Below are positions 21,758 to 30,663 of a DNA stretch of 64,000 bases, piece after piece. The notes below the pieces were generated by a model. That model saw nothing but the letters and a program-made list of their open reading frames with translations, ran no database searches and was not told the origin of the DNA. Both the position numbers and the translations under genes were made by a program. Each line of letters begins with the position of its first letter. Position 1 is the first letter of the stretch. This DNA is from Halomonas alkaliantarctica (GTDB taxonomy: Bacteria; Pseudomonadota; Gammaproteobacteria; Pseudomonadales; Halomonadaceae), in NCBI RefSeq assembly GCF_029854215.1, contig NZ_CP122961.1:2666001-2730000 (forward strand), given 5' to 3'.

Positions 21758-22507
21758 CTAGGCTCCTCGGGGAGGGGTTATTAGCAATTCGGTTAACGAA
21801 CTAAGCACTAAATCGGGGTGACTGTTTTCAATCGGCTCACCGTGGTTATAACCATAGGGTAGCGCCAGGGTGGTAAAGCCCGCCGCCTTACCGGCAGCAA
21901 TATCGTGGCGTGAATCGCCGACCATCACACACTCAGCTGGCGATATTTGGCAGTGTTGCGCAGCGTGCAGCAGCGGCAATGGGTGGGGCTTCTTTTCTGC
22001 TAGAGAATCACCGCCGAGCCATAGGGTAAAAAAGTCCAGCAGCTCGAAGTGCTTTAGCAGCGGCTCAATAAAGCGCTCTGGCTTATTGGTAATCAGCACC
22101 AGAGTCATACCCTGCTGATGCAGCGCCCCTAGCGCTTGCTTTACCCCAGGGTAGAGCGTTGTCAGGGTATTGGGTGCCGCGCCGTAGTACTCTATAAACG
22201 CATCATAGGCACGCTGTTGTCGTTCGTAACAAGGCGTTGGCTCAGATGTGTCCTGCAACGCCCAGGCCAGTGCCCTTTCCACTAATACCGGCGCCCCATT
22301 GCCAACCCAGTCTCGGACCTTCGCTTCGCCCGGCGAAGGCAGGCCAAGTTCGTTTAACATCTTCCCCACTGCGGCGGAAAGGTCGGGCACTGAATCGATT
22401 AGCGTGCCATCCAAGTCGAACGCAACTAGCCGTTTACCCTGTAGTATTGTGTGTAACTCTGAATAGTGTATTGGATGCGCTTTCAATGCTCTCTGCCTCA
22501 TCTTCAT
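21758..22507 (-). CDS. gph: Phosphoglycolate phosphatase
   Basis: HAD-superfamily hydrolase removing 2-phosphoglycolate, a product of DNA 3'-end repair and oxygenation. The 249 residues show motif I FDLDGTLIDS, motif II LITNKP, motif III lysine (SLAEKKPHP) and motif IV VMVGDSRHDI, with an inserted helical cap between I and II. The N-terminal 25 residues exceed the family minimum, so a start slightly downstream is possible. The pairing with rpe in the same region is known from other gammaproteobacteria, but here ndh is inserted in opposite orientation between them. Confidence 0.92.
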   Translation of the reverse strand: MKMRQRALKAHPIHYSELHTILQGKRLVAFDLDGTLIDSVPDLSAAVGKMLNELGLPSPGEAKVRDWVGNGAPVLVERALAWALQDTSEPTPCYERQQRAYDAFIEYYGAAPNTLTTLYPGVKQALGALHQQGMTLVLITNKPERFIEPLLKHFELLDFFTLWLGGDSLAEKKPHPLPLLHAAQHCQISPAECVMVGDSRHDIAAGKAAGFTTLALPYGYNHGEPIENSHPDLVLSSLTELLITPPRGA

Positions 22508-22604
22508 TAGAAAACCATCTTACCTGCTTAGGGCAAATGTTCGCATTAGTCAGAAGCGTAAGAACCTTCTATGCTGTGGCTAATTTAGTTAAGGAGGTAG
22601 TGAT

Positions 22605-23903
22605 ATGCCCACTCCCAGAATCGTGATTGTTGGCGGCGGTGCGGGCGGCTTAGCCCTCGCCACGCGATTAGGCCGCACCTTAGGTAAGCGCAAACGCGCA
22701 GAAATCGTGCTGCTGGATCGCAACACCACCCACGTATGGAAACCGCTGCTCCACGAACTGGCCACCGGCGTACTCAATTCCAGCATGGATGAGGTGGATC
22801 TTCGCGGGCATTCATCTGCTCACTTCTACCGCTATCAGCGCGGCTCTCTAAGCGGAGTAGATCGCGAGCAGCAGACGCTGCAGTTAGCGCCAATCCATGA
22901 TGAAGATGGTCAAGAAGTGCTACCCGCCCGCGAGCTTTCCTATGACTACCTGGTCATGGCCATAGGCAGCGTTTCCAATGATTTCGGTACGCCCGGCGTG
23001 GCAGAGCACTGCCATTTTATTGATTCGCCCCAGCAGGCCAAGGCGTTCCAGCGCGATATGATCAATACCTTTTTGCGCTACACCGACCCCAATCTTCGCC
23101 AGCATACTCAGTTGACCATTGGCATTGTGGGCGGCGGCGCGACGGGCGTAGAGCTTGCAGCCGAATTATTTGACGCTTCGCGCATGCTCAATGCTTATGG
23201 AGTGACGGCATTGGATAACCAGCAAATCAGCGTTCACCTGCTGGAAGCAGCACCGCGCTTACTACCGGGGCTTTCCGAGCGGGTTAGCCAAACGGTTAAA
23301 ACAGAGCTTGAGAGCATGGGCGTAACCATCCACACCGACACCGCGGTTAAAGAAGCTCATGCACATCAGTTAATCACCGGTGACGATGAAGTGATCAAGA
23401 CCGACATCAACGTGTGGGCAGCAGGTATCAAGGCGCCACCGTTTTTGGCTGAGCTAGGCCTAACGACGAATAAGAAAAACCAAATTGAAGTAAAACGCAC
23501 CCTGCAGAGCGTCGATGATGAGAAGATTTTTGCCCTCGGCGACTGCGCCAGCTGCCCGATGGGGGAAGATAGCGCCGTTCCCCCTCGCGCCCAGGCGGCT
23601 CACCAGCAGGCTAAGCTGCTCGCCAAGAACCTGGTCAATCAACTCGAAGGCAAACCGCTCGCCGATTTTCGCTACCGTGACCATGGTTCACTGGTATCGC
23701 TGGCCCGCTACGATGCTGTGGGCAATTTAATGCGCAGCTCCGCCTCCCGCGGCCTATTTTTAGAGGGCTGGCTGGCACGCCAAGCCTATGCATCGCTCTA
23801 TCGGATGCACCAGCTCTCTATTCATGGGGCGCCGAAGACGGGGCTAGCGTGGCTGGTCGATAAGCTTAATCGCTATTTGAAGCCGCGTATGAAATTGCAC
23901 TAA
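22605..23903 (+). CDS. ndh: Type II NADH dehydrogenase
   Basis: Single-subunit, non-proton-pumping NADH:quinone oxidoreductase, peripheral on the inner membrane. The 432 residues contain two Rossmann folds: IVGGGAGGLALATRLG near the N-terminus for FAD and GIVGGGATGVELAAELF near 170 for NADH. IFALGDCASCP and the Gln-rich RAQAAHQQAKLL quinone-site region follow, and a C-terminal amphipathic helix mediates membrane contact. A near-ideal ribosome site AAGGAGG lies eight bases before the ATG. It is divergent from gph. Confidence 0.94.
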   Translation: MPTPRIVIVGGGAGGLALATRLGRTLGKRKRAEIVLLDRNTTHVWKPLLHELATGVLNSSMDEVDLRGHSSAHFYRYQRGSLSGVDREQQTLQLAPIHDEDGQEVLPARELSYDYLVMAIGSVSNDFGTPGVAEHCHFIDSPQQAKAFQRDMINTFLRYTDPNLRQHTQLTIGIVGGGATGVELAAELFDASRMLNAYGVTALDNQQISVHLLEAAPRLLPGLSERVSQTVKTELESMGVTIHTDTAVKEAHAHQLITGDDEVIKTDINVWAAGIKAPPFLAELGLTTNKKNQIEVKRTLQSVDDEKIFALGDCASCPMGEDSAVPPRAQAAHQQAKLLAKNLVNQLEGKPLADFRYRDHGSLVSLARYDAVGNLMRSSASRGLFLEGWLARQAYASLYRMHQLSIHGAPKTGLAWLVDKLNRYLKPRMKLH

Positions 23904-23917
23904 ACAACACTTGCTTA

Positions 23918-24610
23918 TTACCTGGCCAGCGCCGCCCGCATCTGCTTGATCACCGTGTCATAGCCGTGCGGGTCGCTGGCTTGGTGGGCGCTGAAAATGG
24001 CGGAACCCGCCACAAAGGTATCGGCGCCCGCTGCGGCAATCTCGGCGATGTTGTCCACTTTCACCCCACCGTCGATTTCCAGGCGCATATCAAATTCTGA
24101 CGCATCAATCTTCGCCCGCGCTTCACGTAGCTTATCAAGCGTACCAGGGATAAAGGATTGCCCACCAAAACCTGGGTTAACGCTCATCAGCAGCACCATA
24201 TCGATCTTATCCATCACATAGTCGAGGTAGGAGAGCGGTGTAGCCGGATTAAACACCAGACCTGCTTTACAGCCGCCATCACGAATTAGCTGCAGCGAGC
24301 GGTCAATGTGCTCAGACGCTTCGGGGTGAAAGGTAATATAGCTGGCGCCCGCTTCAATAAACTCGCTGATCATGCGGTCTACCGGCTTAACCATCAAATG
24401 CACATCAATCGGCGCCGTCACTCCGTGCTTACGCAATGCTTTGCACACCATGGGACCAATAGTGAGATTGGGTACATAGTGATTATCCATTACGTCGAAG
24501 TGCACCACATCCGCGCCTGCAGCCAGCACGTTATCCACTTCCTCGCCAAGCCGCGCAAAGTTAGCGGAAAGGATAGAGGGGGCAATCAAAAAGTCCTGCG
24601 CAGCGGTCAT
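23918..24610 (-). CDS. rpe: Ribulose-phosphate 3-epimerase
   Basis: Interconverts ribulose 5-phosphate and xylulose 5-phosphate. The 230-residue TIM barrel shows [34 protein letters not shown], the [16 protein letters not shown] motif with the metal ligands nearby, and IDGGVKVDN. It is convergent with ndh (14 bases between stops) and has a 223-base divergent spacer to the sulfate transporter operon. Confidence 0.97.
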   Translation of the reverse strand: MTAAQDFLIAPSILSANFARLGEEVDNVLAAGADVVHFDVMDNHYVPNLTIGPMVCKALRKHGVTAPIDVHLMVKPVDRMISEFIEAGASYITFHPEASEHIDRSLQLIRDGGCKAGLVFNPATPLSYLDYVMDKIDMVLLMSVNPGFGGQSFIPGTLDKLREARAKIDASEFDMRLEIDGGVKVDNIAEIAAAGADTFVAGSAIFSAHQASDPHGYDTVIKQMRAALAR

Positions 24611-24713
24611 AACACTTTCCTAAATTAACAGGGGAATGAGTTGGCTATCTTAACAGAGCCACCCACCAAGCCCATCACTCACACGCCTTTGCATTGGTCA
24701 TCTACGCACACTC

Positions 24714-24732
24714 ATATTCTTAAATAGAATAT
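24714..24732. promoter_or_regulatory. Inverted repeat, probable CysB-type site of the sulfate operon
   Basis: Perfect 7-bp arms ATATTCT and AGAATAT with a TAAAT spacer, 101 bases before the sbp start. It contains the T-N11-A core typical of LysR-type regulators. cysB is encoded in the same window and controls sulfate uptake in other gammaproteobacteria. The assignment is inference. Confidence 0.55.
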
Positions 24733-24833
24733 AAAACATAATTGTAATTCCACATTGATAGATTTACCCTTACCGATATTGCGACACTACTTTTTGGCGA
24801 TACTTTGCGCTAACTGTTTTAAGGAGTTTTTCT

Positions 24834-25844
24834 ATGGCATTGCCCACAATTTTCCGCCGCAGCCTGGTTGCCATTGCGCTAGGCGTTACGGTAAGTGGTA
24901 CCGCCGTTGCCCAGGAGCGGGAACTGCTCAACTCGTCTTACGATATCGCTCGCGAACTGTTTGCCGCGATCAACCCAGAGTTTCAAGCCAAGTGGCAGGA
25001 AGAGCACGGTGAAGAGATCGCCATCAGCCAATCTCACGGCGGTTCTTCAGCCCAAGCCCGCGCCATCCTGCAGGGTCTGCGTGCCGATGTGGTGACCTTT
25101 AACCAGGTGACCGACGTACAGGTACTCGCCGATGCAGGGCTGGTAGCCGAAGATTGGCAAGATGCCTTTGAAAATAATGCGTCGCCTTACTACTCCACCA
25201 CTGCCTTCTTGGTACGTAAAGGCAACCCCAAAGGCATCGAAAGCTGGGACGATCTAGTCCAAGAAGATGTAGAAGTGGTCTTCCCTAACCCGAAAACCTC
25301 GGGTAATGGCCGCTACACCTATCTAGCTGCCTGGGGCTTTGCCGAGAACGAATTCGATGGCGATGAAGAGCAAATCGAAGATTTCATGCGTACTTTCTTA
25401 GCCAATGTAGCGGTATTTGATACCGGCGGCCGTGGCGCAACCACGAGTTTTATCGAGCGTGAAATTGGCGATGTGCTGATTAGCTTCGAGTCTGAAGTTA
25501 ACAACATCCGCAGCGAGTACGGCAGCGACGATTACGAGGTGATTGTACCGCCGGTCAGCATCTTGGCTGAATTCCCTGTTGCCGTGGTTGGCGAAAACGC
25601 TGAGCGCAACGGTAACAGCGATCTGGCCCAAAGCTACTTAGAGTATCTCTACACGGAAGAGACGCAGCGCCTGCTAGCGGGTTTCAACTACCGGGTGCAT
25701 AACGAGACTGTGGTCGAAGAGTTCGCCGACCAGTTCCCGGAAACCCAACTGCTTGAGGTGAATGAAGTGTTTGGTAGCTGGGATGAGGCGATGGAGACCC
25801 ACTTTGAGGGTGGCGGCCTTCTCGACCAGCTACAGCGCCGCTAA
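24834..25844 (+). CDS. sbp: Sulfate ABC transporter substrate-binding protein
   Basis: Periplasmic sulfate (or thiosulfate) binding protein, 336 residues. Signal peptide 1-26 (core SLVAIALGVTVSGTAVA, cut after AQE or before). The mature start RELLNSSYDIARELFAAINP, the SHGGSSAQARAILQGLRADVV segment and the FPNPKTSGNGRYT loop are hallmarks that place the oxyanion in a cleft of main-chain amides and Ser side chains. First gene of sbp-cysT-cysW-cysA, 26 bases ahead of cysT, behind a likely CysB site. Confidence 0.95.
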   Translation: MALPTIFRRSLVAIALGVTVSGTAVAQERELLNSSYDIARELFAAINPEFQAKWQEEHGEEIAISQSHGGSSAQARAILQGLRADVVTFNQVTDVQVLADAGLVAEDWQDAFENNASPYYSTTAFLVRKGNPKGIESWDDLVQEDVEVVFPNPKTSGNGRYTYLAAWGFAENEFDGDEEQIEDFMRTFLANVAVFDTGGRGATTSFIEREIGDVLISFESEVNNIRSEYGSDDYEVIVPPVSILAEFPVAVVGENAERNGNSDLAQSYLEYLYTEETQRLLAGFNYRVHNETVVEEFADQFPETQLLEVNEVFGSWDEAMETHFEGGGLLDQLQRR

Positions 25845-25870
25845 TATTCACTCATGAGCCAGCCTGAACT

Positions 25871-26725
25871 ATGAGTCAACTTGCCACCTGGCGAACCGGC
25901 AGCACACGCGTGCTGCCGGGTTTTGGCCTTTCTATGGGTATCAGCGTACTGTTTATCTCGCTGGTGCTGCTGTTGCCGATTACCGGCCTGTTTGGCCAGT
26001 TAGCAGGGCTTAGCCTTGCCGAATACTGGGCGATCATCACCGAAGGTCGTGTAGTGGCCAGCTATATGGTCACCATTGGCGCGGCAGCCGTTGCGGCGCT
26101 AATTAACGCCGTGTTTGGCCTGTTACTGGCCTGGGTGCTAGTTCGCTACGACTTCCCTGGCAAGCGCTTACTTGATGCCTTAATGGATCTCCCCTTCGCA
26201 CTGCCCACCGCCGTGGCCGGCATTACCCTGGCAACGCTTTACGCCAGCAGCGGCTGGATGGGTGGACTGCTGGAGCCGCTAGGGTTTCAAGTCGCTTATA
26301 CCTGGGTGGGTATCGCTCTGGCCATGGCCTTCACCAGCATCCCTTTCGTGGTGCGCACGGTGCAGCCGGTACTGGAAGACTTGCCCGCTGAGGTCGATGA
26401 AGCCGCTATGTCGCTGGGTGCCACCGACGGGGTGGCCTTTCGCCGCGTGATCTTGCCGCATATCTGGCCTGCCTTGGTGACCGGCACGGGGCTGGCGTTT
26501 GTTCGTTCGCTGGGCGAGTTCGGAGCGATCATTTTTATTGCCGGTAATATGCCCTACGAAACGGAGATCACCGCACTGATGATTTTCGTCAAGCTGCAAG
26601 AGTATGACTATGCAGGGGCCTCGGCGATTGCTTCGGTGGTGCTGTTTGTCTCGCTGTCGCTGCTACTGGCGATTAATGTTTGGCAGGGCCGCTTTGTGCG
26701 CCGCCTGCATGGAGGTAAGGGGTAA
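25871..26725 (+). CDS. cysT: Sulfate ABC transporter permease CysT (CysU)
   Basis: First of two inner-membrane permeases of the sulfate importer, 284 residues with six predicted helices. The EAA loop that docks onto the ATPase reads EVDEAAMSLGATDGVAFRRV at about residues 175-195. LDALMDLPFALPTAVAGITL precedes it, a stretch strongly conserved in CysT. The stop overlaps the next start by one base (TAATG), so translation is coupled to cysW. Confidence 0.95.
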   Translation: MSQLATWRTGSTRVLPGFGLSMGISVLFISLVLLLPITGLFGQLAGLSLAEYWAIITEGRVVASYMVTIGAAAVAALINAVFGLLLAWVLVRYDFPGKRLLDALMDLPFALPTAVAGITLATLYASSGWMGGLLEPLGFQVAYTWVGIALAMAFTSIPFVVRTVQPVLEDLPAEVDEAAMSLGATDGVAFRRVILPHIWPALVTGTGLAFVRSLGEFGAIIFIAGNMPYETEITALMIFVKLQEYDYAGASAIASVVLFVSLSLLLAINVWQGRFVRRLHGGKG

Positions 26726-27552
26726 TGCGTCGAATTGGTGATGCGCCGCTTATCCGGCGCCTGCTGATAGGTGCCGCCTTGGTGCTATCAGCGCTGTTTT
26801 TACTGTTGCCGCTGGTGGCCATTTTTGCTCAGGCGTTCTCCCAGGGCGTCATGGTGTTCTGGTCGAACGTCAGTAACACCTTCACCCTGCACGCGATTGG
26901 TCTGACGCTGATGATTGCGCTATTGACCATTCCCGTGTGCCTGGTATTTGGCGTTGCCCTGGCGTGGCTGGTCACGCGTTTCAGTTTTCCGGGGCGGCGC
27001 ATTCTGCAAACCCTGATCGATATTCCCTTTGCAGTCTCGCCCGTTGTTGCTGGCCTTATCTACCTGCTGCTGTATGGCCGCAACGGCTGGATCGGCAATT
27101 GGCTGGACGGCTATGATATTCAGTTGATGTTTTCTTGGCCGGGCATTCTCATGGTGACCATTTTTGTTACCTGCCCCTTTGTGGCCCGGGAACTGATCCC
27201 GTTGATGCAGGCTCAAGGCTCCCGTGAAGAGGAGGCGGCGGTAACCCTGGGCGCTTCCGGCTGGACGACCTTCCGTCGCGTTACGCTGCCCAACATCCGC
27301 TGGGCACTGCTTTATGGCGTTATCCTGACTAACGCCCGGGCTGTGGGAGAGTTTGGCGCTGTCTCGGTAGTCTCTGGCGCTATTCGCGGCAAAACCAATA
27401 CGCTACCCCTGCACCTTGAGCAGTTGTATCAGGATTATAACGCCGTGGGGGCGTTTGCCTGCGCGGCCCTACTCGCCTTTATTGCCCTACTGACGCTCGC
27501 CGCCAAGGCCGGGCTGGAATGGCGCGCAGCGCGCCGGGAGGCATTTGCATGA
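26725..27552 (+). CDS. cysW: Sulfate ABC transporter permease CysW
   Basis: Second permease of the sulfate importer, 275 residues, six predicted helices, paired with CysT. The EAA motif is [19 protein letters not shown], and [20 protein letters not shown] and [15 protein letters not shown] are CysW-specific stretches. It overlaps cysT by one base and cysA by four (ATGA), which implies tight translational coupling across the operon. Confidence 0.95.
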   Translation: MRRIGDAPLIRRLLIGAALVLSALFLLLPLVAIFAQAFSQGVMVFWSNVSNTFTLHAIGLTLMIALLTIPVCLVFGVALAWLVTRFSFPGRRILQTLIDIPFAVSPVVAGLIYLLLYGRNGWIGNWLDGYDIQLMFSWPGILMVTIFVTCPFVARELIPLMQAQGSREEEAAVTLGASGWTTFRRVTLPNIRWALLYGVILTNARAVGEFGAVSVVSGAIRGKTNTLPLHLEQLYQDYNAVGAFACAALLAFIALLTLAAKAGLEWRAARREAFA

Positions 27553-28643
27553 GCATTCACTTACACAATATCGCTAAACACTTCGGCAATACCCAGGCGT
27601 TAGAGCCGATCAACCTGGATATTCACGAAGGTGAATTGGTAGGCTTACTCGGCCCGTCGGGCTCGGGCAAGACCACGCTGCTGCGGATTATCGCCGGCCT
27701 GGAAAATGCTGACCGCACCGCCCAGCCGGGTAAAATCCTGTTTGGCGACCGCGACGTGACCAACGTACATGTGCGCGACCGTCGGATTGGCTTTGTCTTC
27801 CAGCACTATGCGTTATTTCGCCATATGAGTGTCTACGACAACGTGGCTTTCGGTCTGACCGTGCTGTCGCGTAAACGCCGCCCCAGCAGCGGAGAGATTC
27901 GTGCCCGGGTGTTTAGGCTGCTGGAAATGGTCAAGCTGGAGCACCTTGCCAATCGCTACCCTGCCCAACTTTCGGGCGGCCAGCAGCAGCGGGTGTCGCT
28001 GGCCCGCGCTCTCGCCGTGGAGCCGGAAGTATTGCTGCTGGACGAACCGTTTGGCGCACTCGATGCCAAAGTGCGCCAGGAGCTACGCCGCTGGCTGCGT
28101 CATTTACACGACGAGCTCAATTTCACTAGTGTTTTCGTTACCCACGACCAGGAAGAAGCGCTGGAGTTATCTGACCGTGTGGTGGTAATGAGCAACGGCC
28201 GCATCGAACAGGTTGATACGCCCGATGAGCTCTACCGCACACCGAAAAATCGCTTTGTGTTTGAGTTTTTAGGTGATGTGAACCATTTGGAAGGCAAAGT
28301 GACCAACGGCGTACTCACCTGCGGCGACGCCTATTGGCACGTTGATCTCCCTGATGGCCATGAAGAGCTGCTGCTGCGCCCCCATGAAGTGCGGCTGACC
28401 GAGCAACCTACCTCTGAGAGCCATCTACCGGTTACGATCACGGCGATCTCGCCGGTGGGCGCCGAAGTGCGCGTGGAGCTAGAGGCTGATTGGCTCGCCC
28501 AGCCTTGGCTCGCTACCGTGCGCCACACTGACTTTGAGCACTTGGCGCTACGCCGCGGGCAACGCTTATTCGCGCACCCCCGTCACTGGCGACGCTTCCC
28601 CAAGACCGAGCCGAAACCGACGCAACAAAGCCACGTCGCTTAA
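27549..28643 (+). CDS. cysA: Sulfate/thiosulfate import ATP-binding protein CysA
   Basis: ATPase of the sulfate importer, 364 residues. Walker [11 protein letters not shown]-loop FVFQHYALF, signature [15 protein letters not shown], Walker [15 protein letters not shown] and the H-loop VTHDQEEAL are all intact. The C-terminal third is a TOBE-like regulatory domain. I chose the ATG at 27549, four bases inside the cysW end; the frame is open 30 bases further up but that region belongs to cysW. Final gene of the operon, followed by a hairpin. Confidence 0.95.
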   Translation: MSIHLHNIAKHFGNTQALEPINLDIHEGELVGLLGPSGSGKTTLLRIIAGLENADRTAQPGKILFGDRDVTNVHVRDRRIGFVFQHYALFRHMSVYDNVAFGLTVLSRKRRPSSGEIRARVFRLLEMVKLEHLANRYPAQLSGGQQQRVSLARALAVEPEVLLLDEPFGALDAKVRQELRRWLRHLHDELNFTSVFVTHDQEEALELSDRVVVMSNGRIEQVDTPDELYRTPKNRFVFEFLGDVNHLEGKVTNGVLTCGDAYWHVDLPDGHEELLLRPHEVRLTEQPTSESHLPVTITAISPVGAEVRVELEADWLAQPWLATVRHTDFEHLALRRGQRLFAHPRHWRRFPKTEPKPTQQSHVA

Positions 28644-28651
28644 TGCAACGG

Positions 28652-28674
28652 CAGTTGCCCCACGTGGGCAACTG
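28652..28674 (+). terminator. Hairpin after cysA
   Basis: Nine-bp perfect stem CAGTTGCCC/GGGCAACTG with loop CACGT, 8 bases after the cysA stop. The tail ATTTAG is T-poor, so it is a weak terminator or an mRNA 3'-end stabiliser. Confidence 0.55.
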
Positions 28675-28718
28675 ATTTAGCTCGCGACCACTCAAGCTTT
28701 CAACCTAATCGCGACAAC

Positions 28719-28806
28719 TGTGGGAGGGAACTTCAGCTCGCGAATGTTGGGGCTGCCAGCTTGGGGTGTTTTCAACACCCTTCGCGCGCTAAAGCGCCCT
28801 CCCACA
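28719..28806. repeat. REPIN-like pair of inverted REP sequences
   Basis: Two 26-base arms face each other. Arm one (28719-28744) begins TGTGGGAGGG and ends GCGAA. Arm two (28781-28806), read on the other strand, also begins TGTGGGAGGG and ends GCGAA; the arms agree at 22 of 26 positions. Between them lies a small GGTGTT/AACACC hairpin. The pattern resembles Pseudomonas REP elements (TGTGGGAGCGGG...), which move through a RAYT (TnpA-REP) transposase. No RAYT gene is in this window. It lies between cysA and the AlkB-like gene. Confidence 0.7.
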
Positions 28807-28846
28807 ATAGCCTTGAGCCTGATACCAATCCTGCCAAAGCCAATGA

Positions 28847-29461
28847 CTAGCGCATTTGCCTAAAGGTTAGGCTTACCCGGGGCCCAACATCTTTCTTAGT
28901 TTTAGGAAGACTGTGCAGCCAGTTGGCTTGAGTAGCCCCCTTCATAATTAATAAACTGCCGTGCTCTAGGGTAAGCGACACACTCTCCCCTGTTTGTTTA
29001 TGTTTAAACGAGAACTTCCTTTCGCCGCCTAAGGTCAACGCCCCGATTGCCCCATTCTCAACAAGGTCTTTTTCGGCATCACTGTGCCAGCTCATGCCTT
29101 CCTCGCCTGAACTATACAAATTACCCAGGCACGAATTAAATACCTCTCCGCAGTGGCTCTCCACGACCTGCTTAAGCTCACACAAAAAGTCCGGCCACAC
29201 CAACGCCCTTTTTGTGTAGCCAGAGTAGGTATAGGAAACCGGTTTATCTGCATACCAGGCTATTTTCCTCTTTGTAACGATCTCTTTGCCGTAAATAAAC
29301 GCGCGATCATGCTCCCAGCTTAGTTCGCTAATACACCTACTTAAATACATATCAGCAGTAAAAGCGTCTAGGATTTTGCCGTGGTAATAAGCCGCCCCAT
29401 CCTGTGAAAGCAGATTAATCAACTTCATATCGTCGTTTTCAAACAGATCTGTATACGTCAT
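28847..29461 (-). CDS. AlkB-like 2-oxoglutarate/Fe(II) dioxygenase
   Basis: Predicted repair enzyme of 204 residues that oxidatively removes methyl groups from nucleic acid bases. The Fe(II) triad is His126 and Asp128 (HSDAEKDL) with His183 (LHSLPK), and Arg195 in GPRVSLTFR binds 2-oxoglutarate. The layout fits AlkB homologues of the ALKBH2/3-like group, found in many proteobacteria besides the Ada-linked AlkB. Codon use is AT-richer than its neighbours and it sits between a REPIN and an AT-rich exporter gene, which suggests acquisition. RNA or protein could also be substrates. Confidence 0.85.
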   Translation of the reverse strand: MTYTDLFENDDMKLINLLSQDGAAYYHGKILDAFTADMYLSRCISELSWEHDRAFIYGKEIVTKRKIAWYADKPVSYTYSGYTKRALVWPDFLCELKQVVESHCGEVFNSCLGNLYSSGEEGMSWHSDAEKDLVENGAIGALTLGGERKFSFKHKQTGESVSLTLEHGSLLIMKGATQANWLHSLPKTKKDVGPRVSLTFRQMR

Positions 29462-29610
29462 AGCTGTGCCTATTGTGTGCTCATTGCAAAGACAGCAAGA
29501 AACGGGTTTTTCTCACACTAACAGGGAAGCAATACTGAACGCCATGGGGCAAAGCTCCAGGGTCTGGCCGGGTCTTTTGGCTAATGGAAAACATTGAAAT
29601 GGGGCACAAA

Positions 29611-30504
29611 ATGAGAGCAATAGACTATATACGACTACTGTCGCTAGCAGCTATCTGGGGAGCTAGCTTTCTTTTTATGAGAATCGCCTCACCGGCGATA
29701 GGTCCAGTCAACACAGCATTTTTTAGAGTCTTTTTTGGCCTCATTGGTTTGGCTTTTATCATCGTTATCATACGTAAAAGCATGGCGTTCAGAGGTAAGC
29801 TAGGCAAAATTATGATTTTGGGTGCCATTAACTCTGGCATCCCATTTCTTATGTACAGCATAGCAGCAACATTACTACCTGCTGGCTATTCAGCGATTCT
29901 AAATGCGACAACGCCTTTAACAGGTGCCCTGATTGGCTTTTTTATCTTTAGCGAGAGTTTAACTATAAAAAAATGGCTGGGAGTAACGCTAGGAATTGTC
30001 GGTATCACAGTTATTACCACTGTGGGTGATTCAAATATCGTTGGTAACATTTATATTGGCGTTACTGCTTGCATCATAGCCACTATTGGTTACGGCTTTG
30101 CGGGGTTTCTTACTAGAAAATGGATAACCCAACAGGGCGGGCTGGATCCAACGTTAGTGGCGTTTGGCAGCCAACTAGGCGCGACCATTTTTCTCGCGCC
30201 ATTTTTGCTTTGGAACCTTTCATCTGGCCCCGGCATTGATTGGCTTCAAGGTGATGTTTGGATCAGCCTGCTGGCCGTCGGTTTTGTATGCACCTCTCTA
30301 GCCTATATTCTGTATTTTAGATTGATCGCTGACATTGGGCCATTACGGTCGCTCACCGTTACATTCTTGGTGCCGCCCTTCGCTGTGTTATGGGGCTTTT
30401 TAGTCCTCGATGAAACGATTTCCAGCGGATTCTTACTTGGCTCTTTTATCGTTTTACTTTCCGTTTGGCTAATCGTGAGTCCCGATTCTCAAAAAACAGC
30501 CTAG
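29611..30504 (+). CDS. EamA/DMT-family exporter
   Basis: Inner-membrane transporter of the drug/metabolite superfamily with ten predicted helices in two EamA repeats of five (about residues 1-135 and 145-290). The first repeat shows LAAIWGASFLFMRIA and the second ends LGSFIVLLSVWLIV. Substrates of this group are amino acids, metabolites or toxic amines, and cannot be told from sequence. The frame is open to ATG 29584; ATG 29611 (297 residues) gives the usual family N-terminus. The gene is markedly richer in A+T than the surroundings (ATA, AGA, TTA and AAA codons are frequent), suggesting horizontal transfer. Confidence 0.85.
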   Translation: MRAIDYIRLLSLAAIWGASFLFMRIASPAIGPVNTAFFRVFFGLIGLAFIIVIIRKSMAFRGKLGKIMILGAINSGIPFLMYSIAATLLPAGYSAILNATTPLTGALIGFFIFSESLTIKKWLGVTLGIVGITVITTVGDSNIVGNIYIGVTACIIATIGYGFAGFLTRKWITQQGGLDPTLVAFGSQLGATIFLAPFLLWNLSSGPGIDWLQGDVWISLLAVGFVCTSLAYILYFRLIADIGPLRSLTVTFLVPPFAVLWGFLVLDETISSGFLLGSFIVLLSVWLIVSPDSQKTA

Positions 30505-30663
30505 CGCACTAGCTGACTTCACTTCTTTCGCAATAGCAGCGGCCGTGCCATTGCAATAAACAATGAGTCGTTAAAAGTAGCTGAACAAAGCCGCAACGCC
30601 AGAACATACCGCCAGCGCGCTACCCGCGTTATACTGGCCTTTTAGCCATAGCGGAGGAAGACC

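Noticed and set aside
22237..22626. 129-codon plus-strand frame opposite gph
   Set aside because: Covers the gph N-terminal coding region and the ndh start; no ribosome site or motif.
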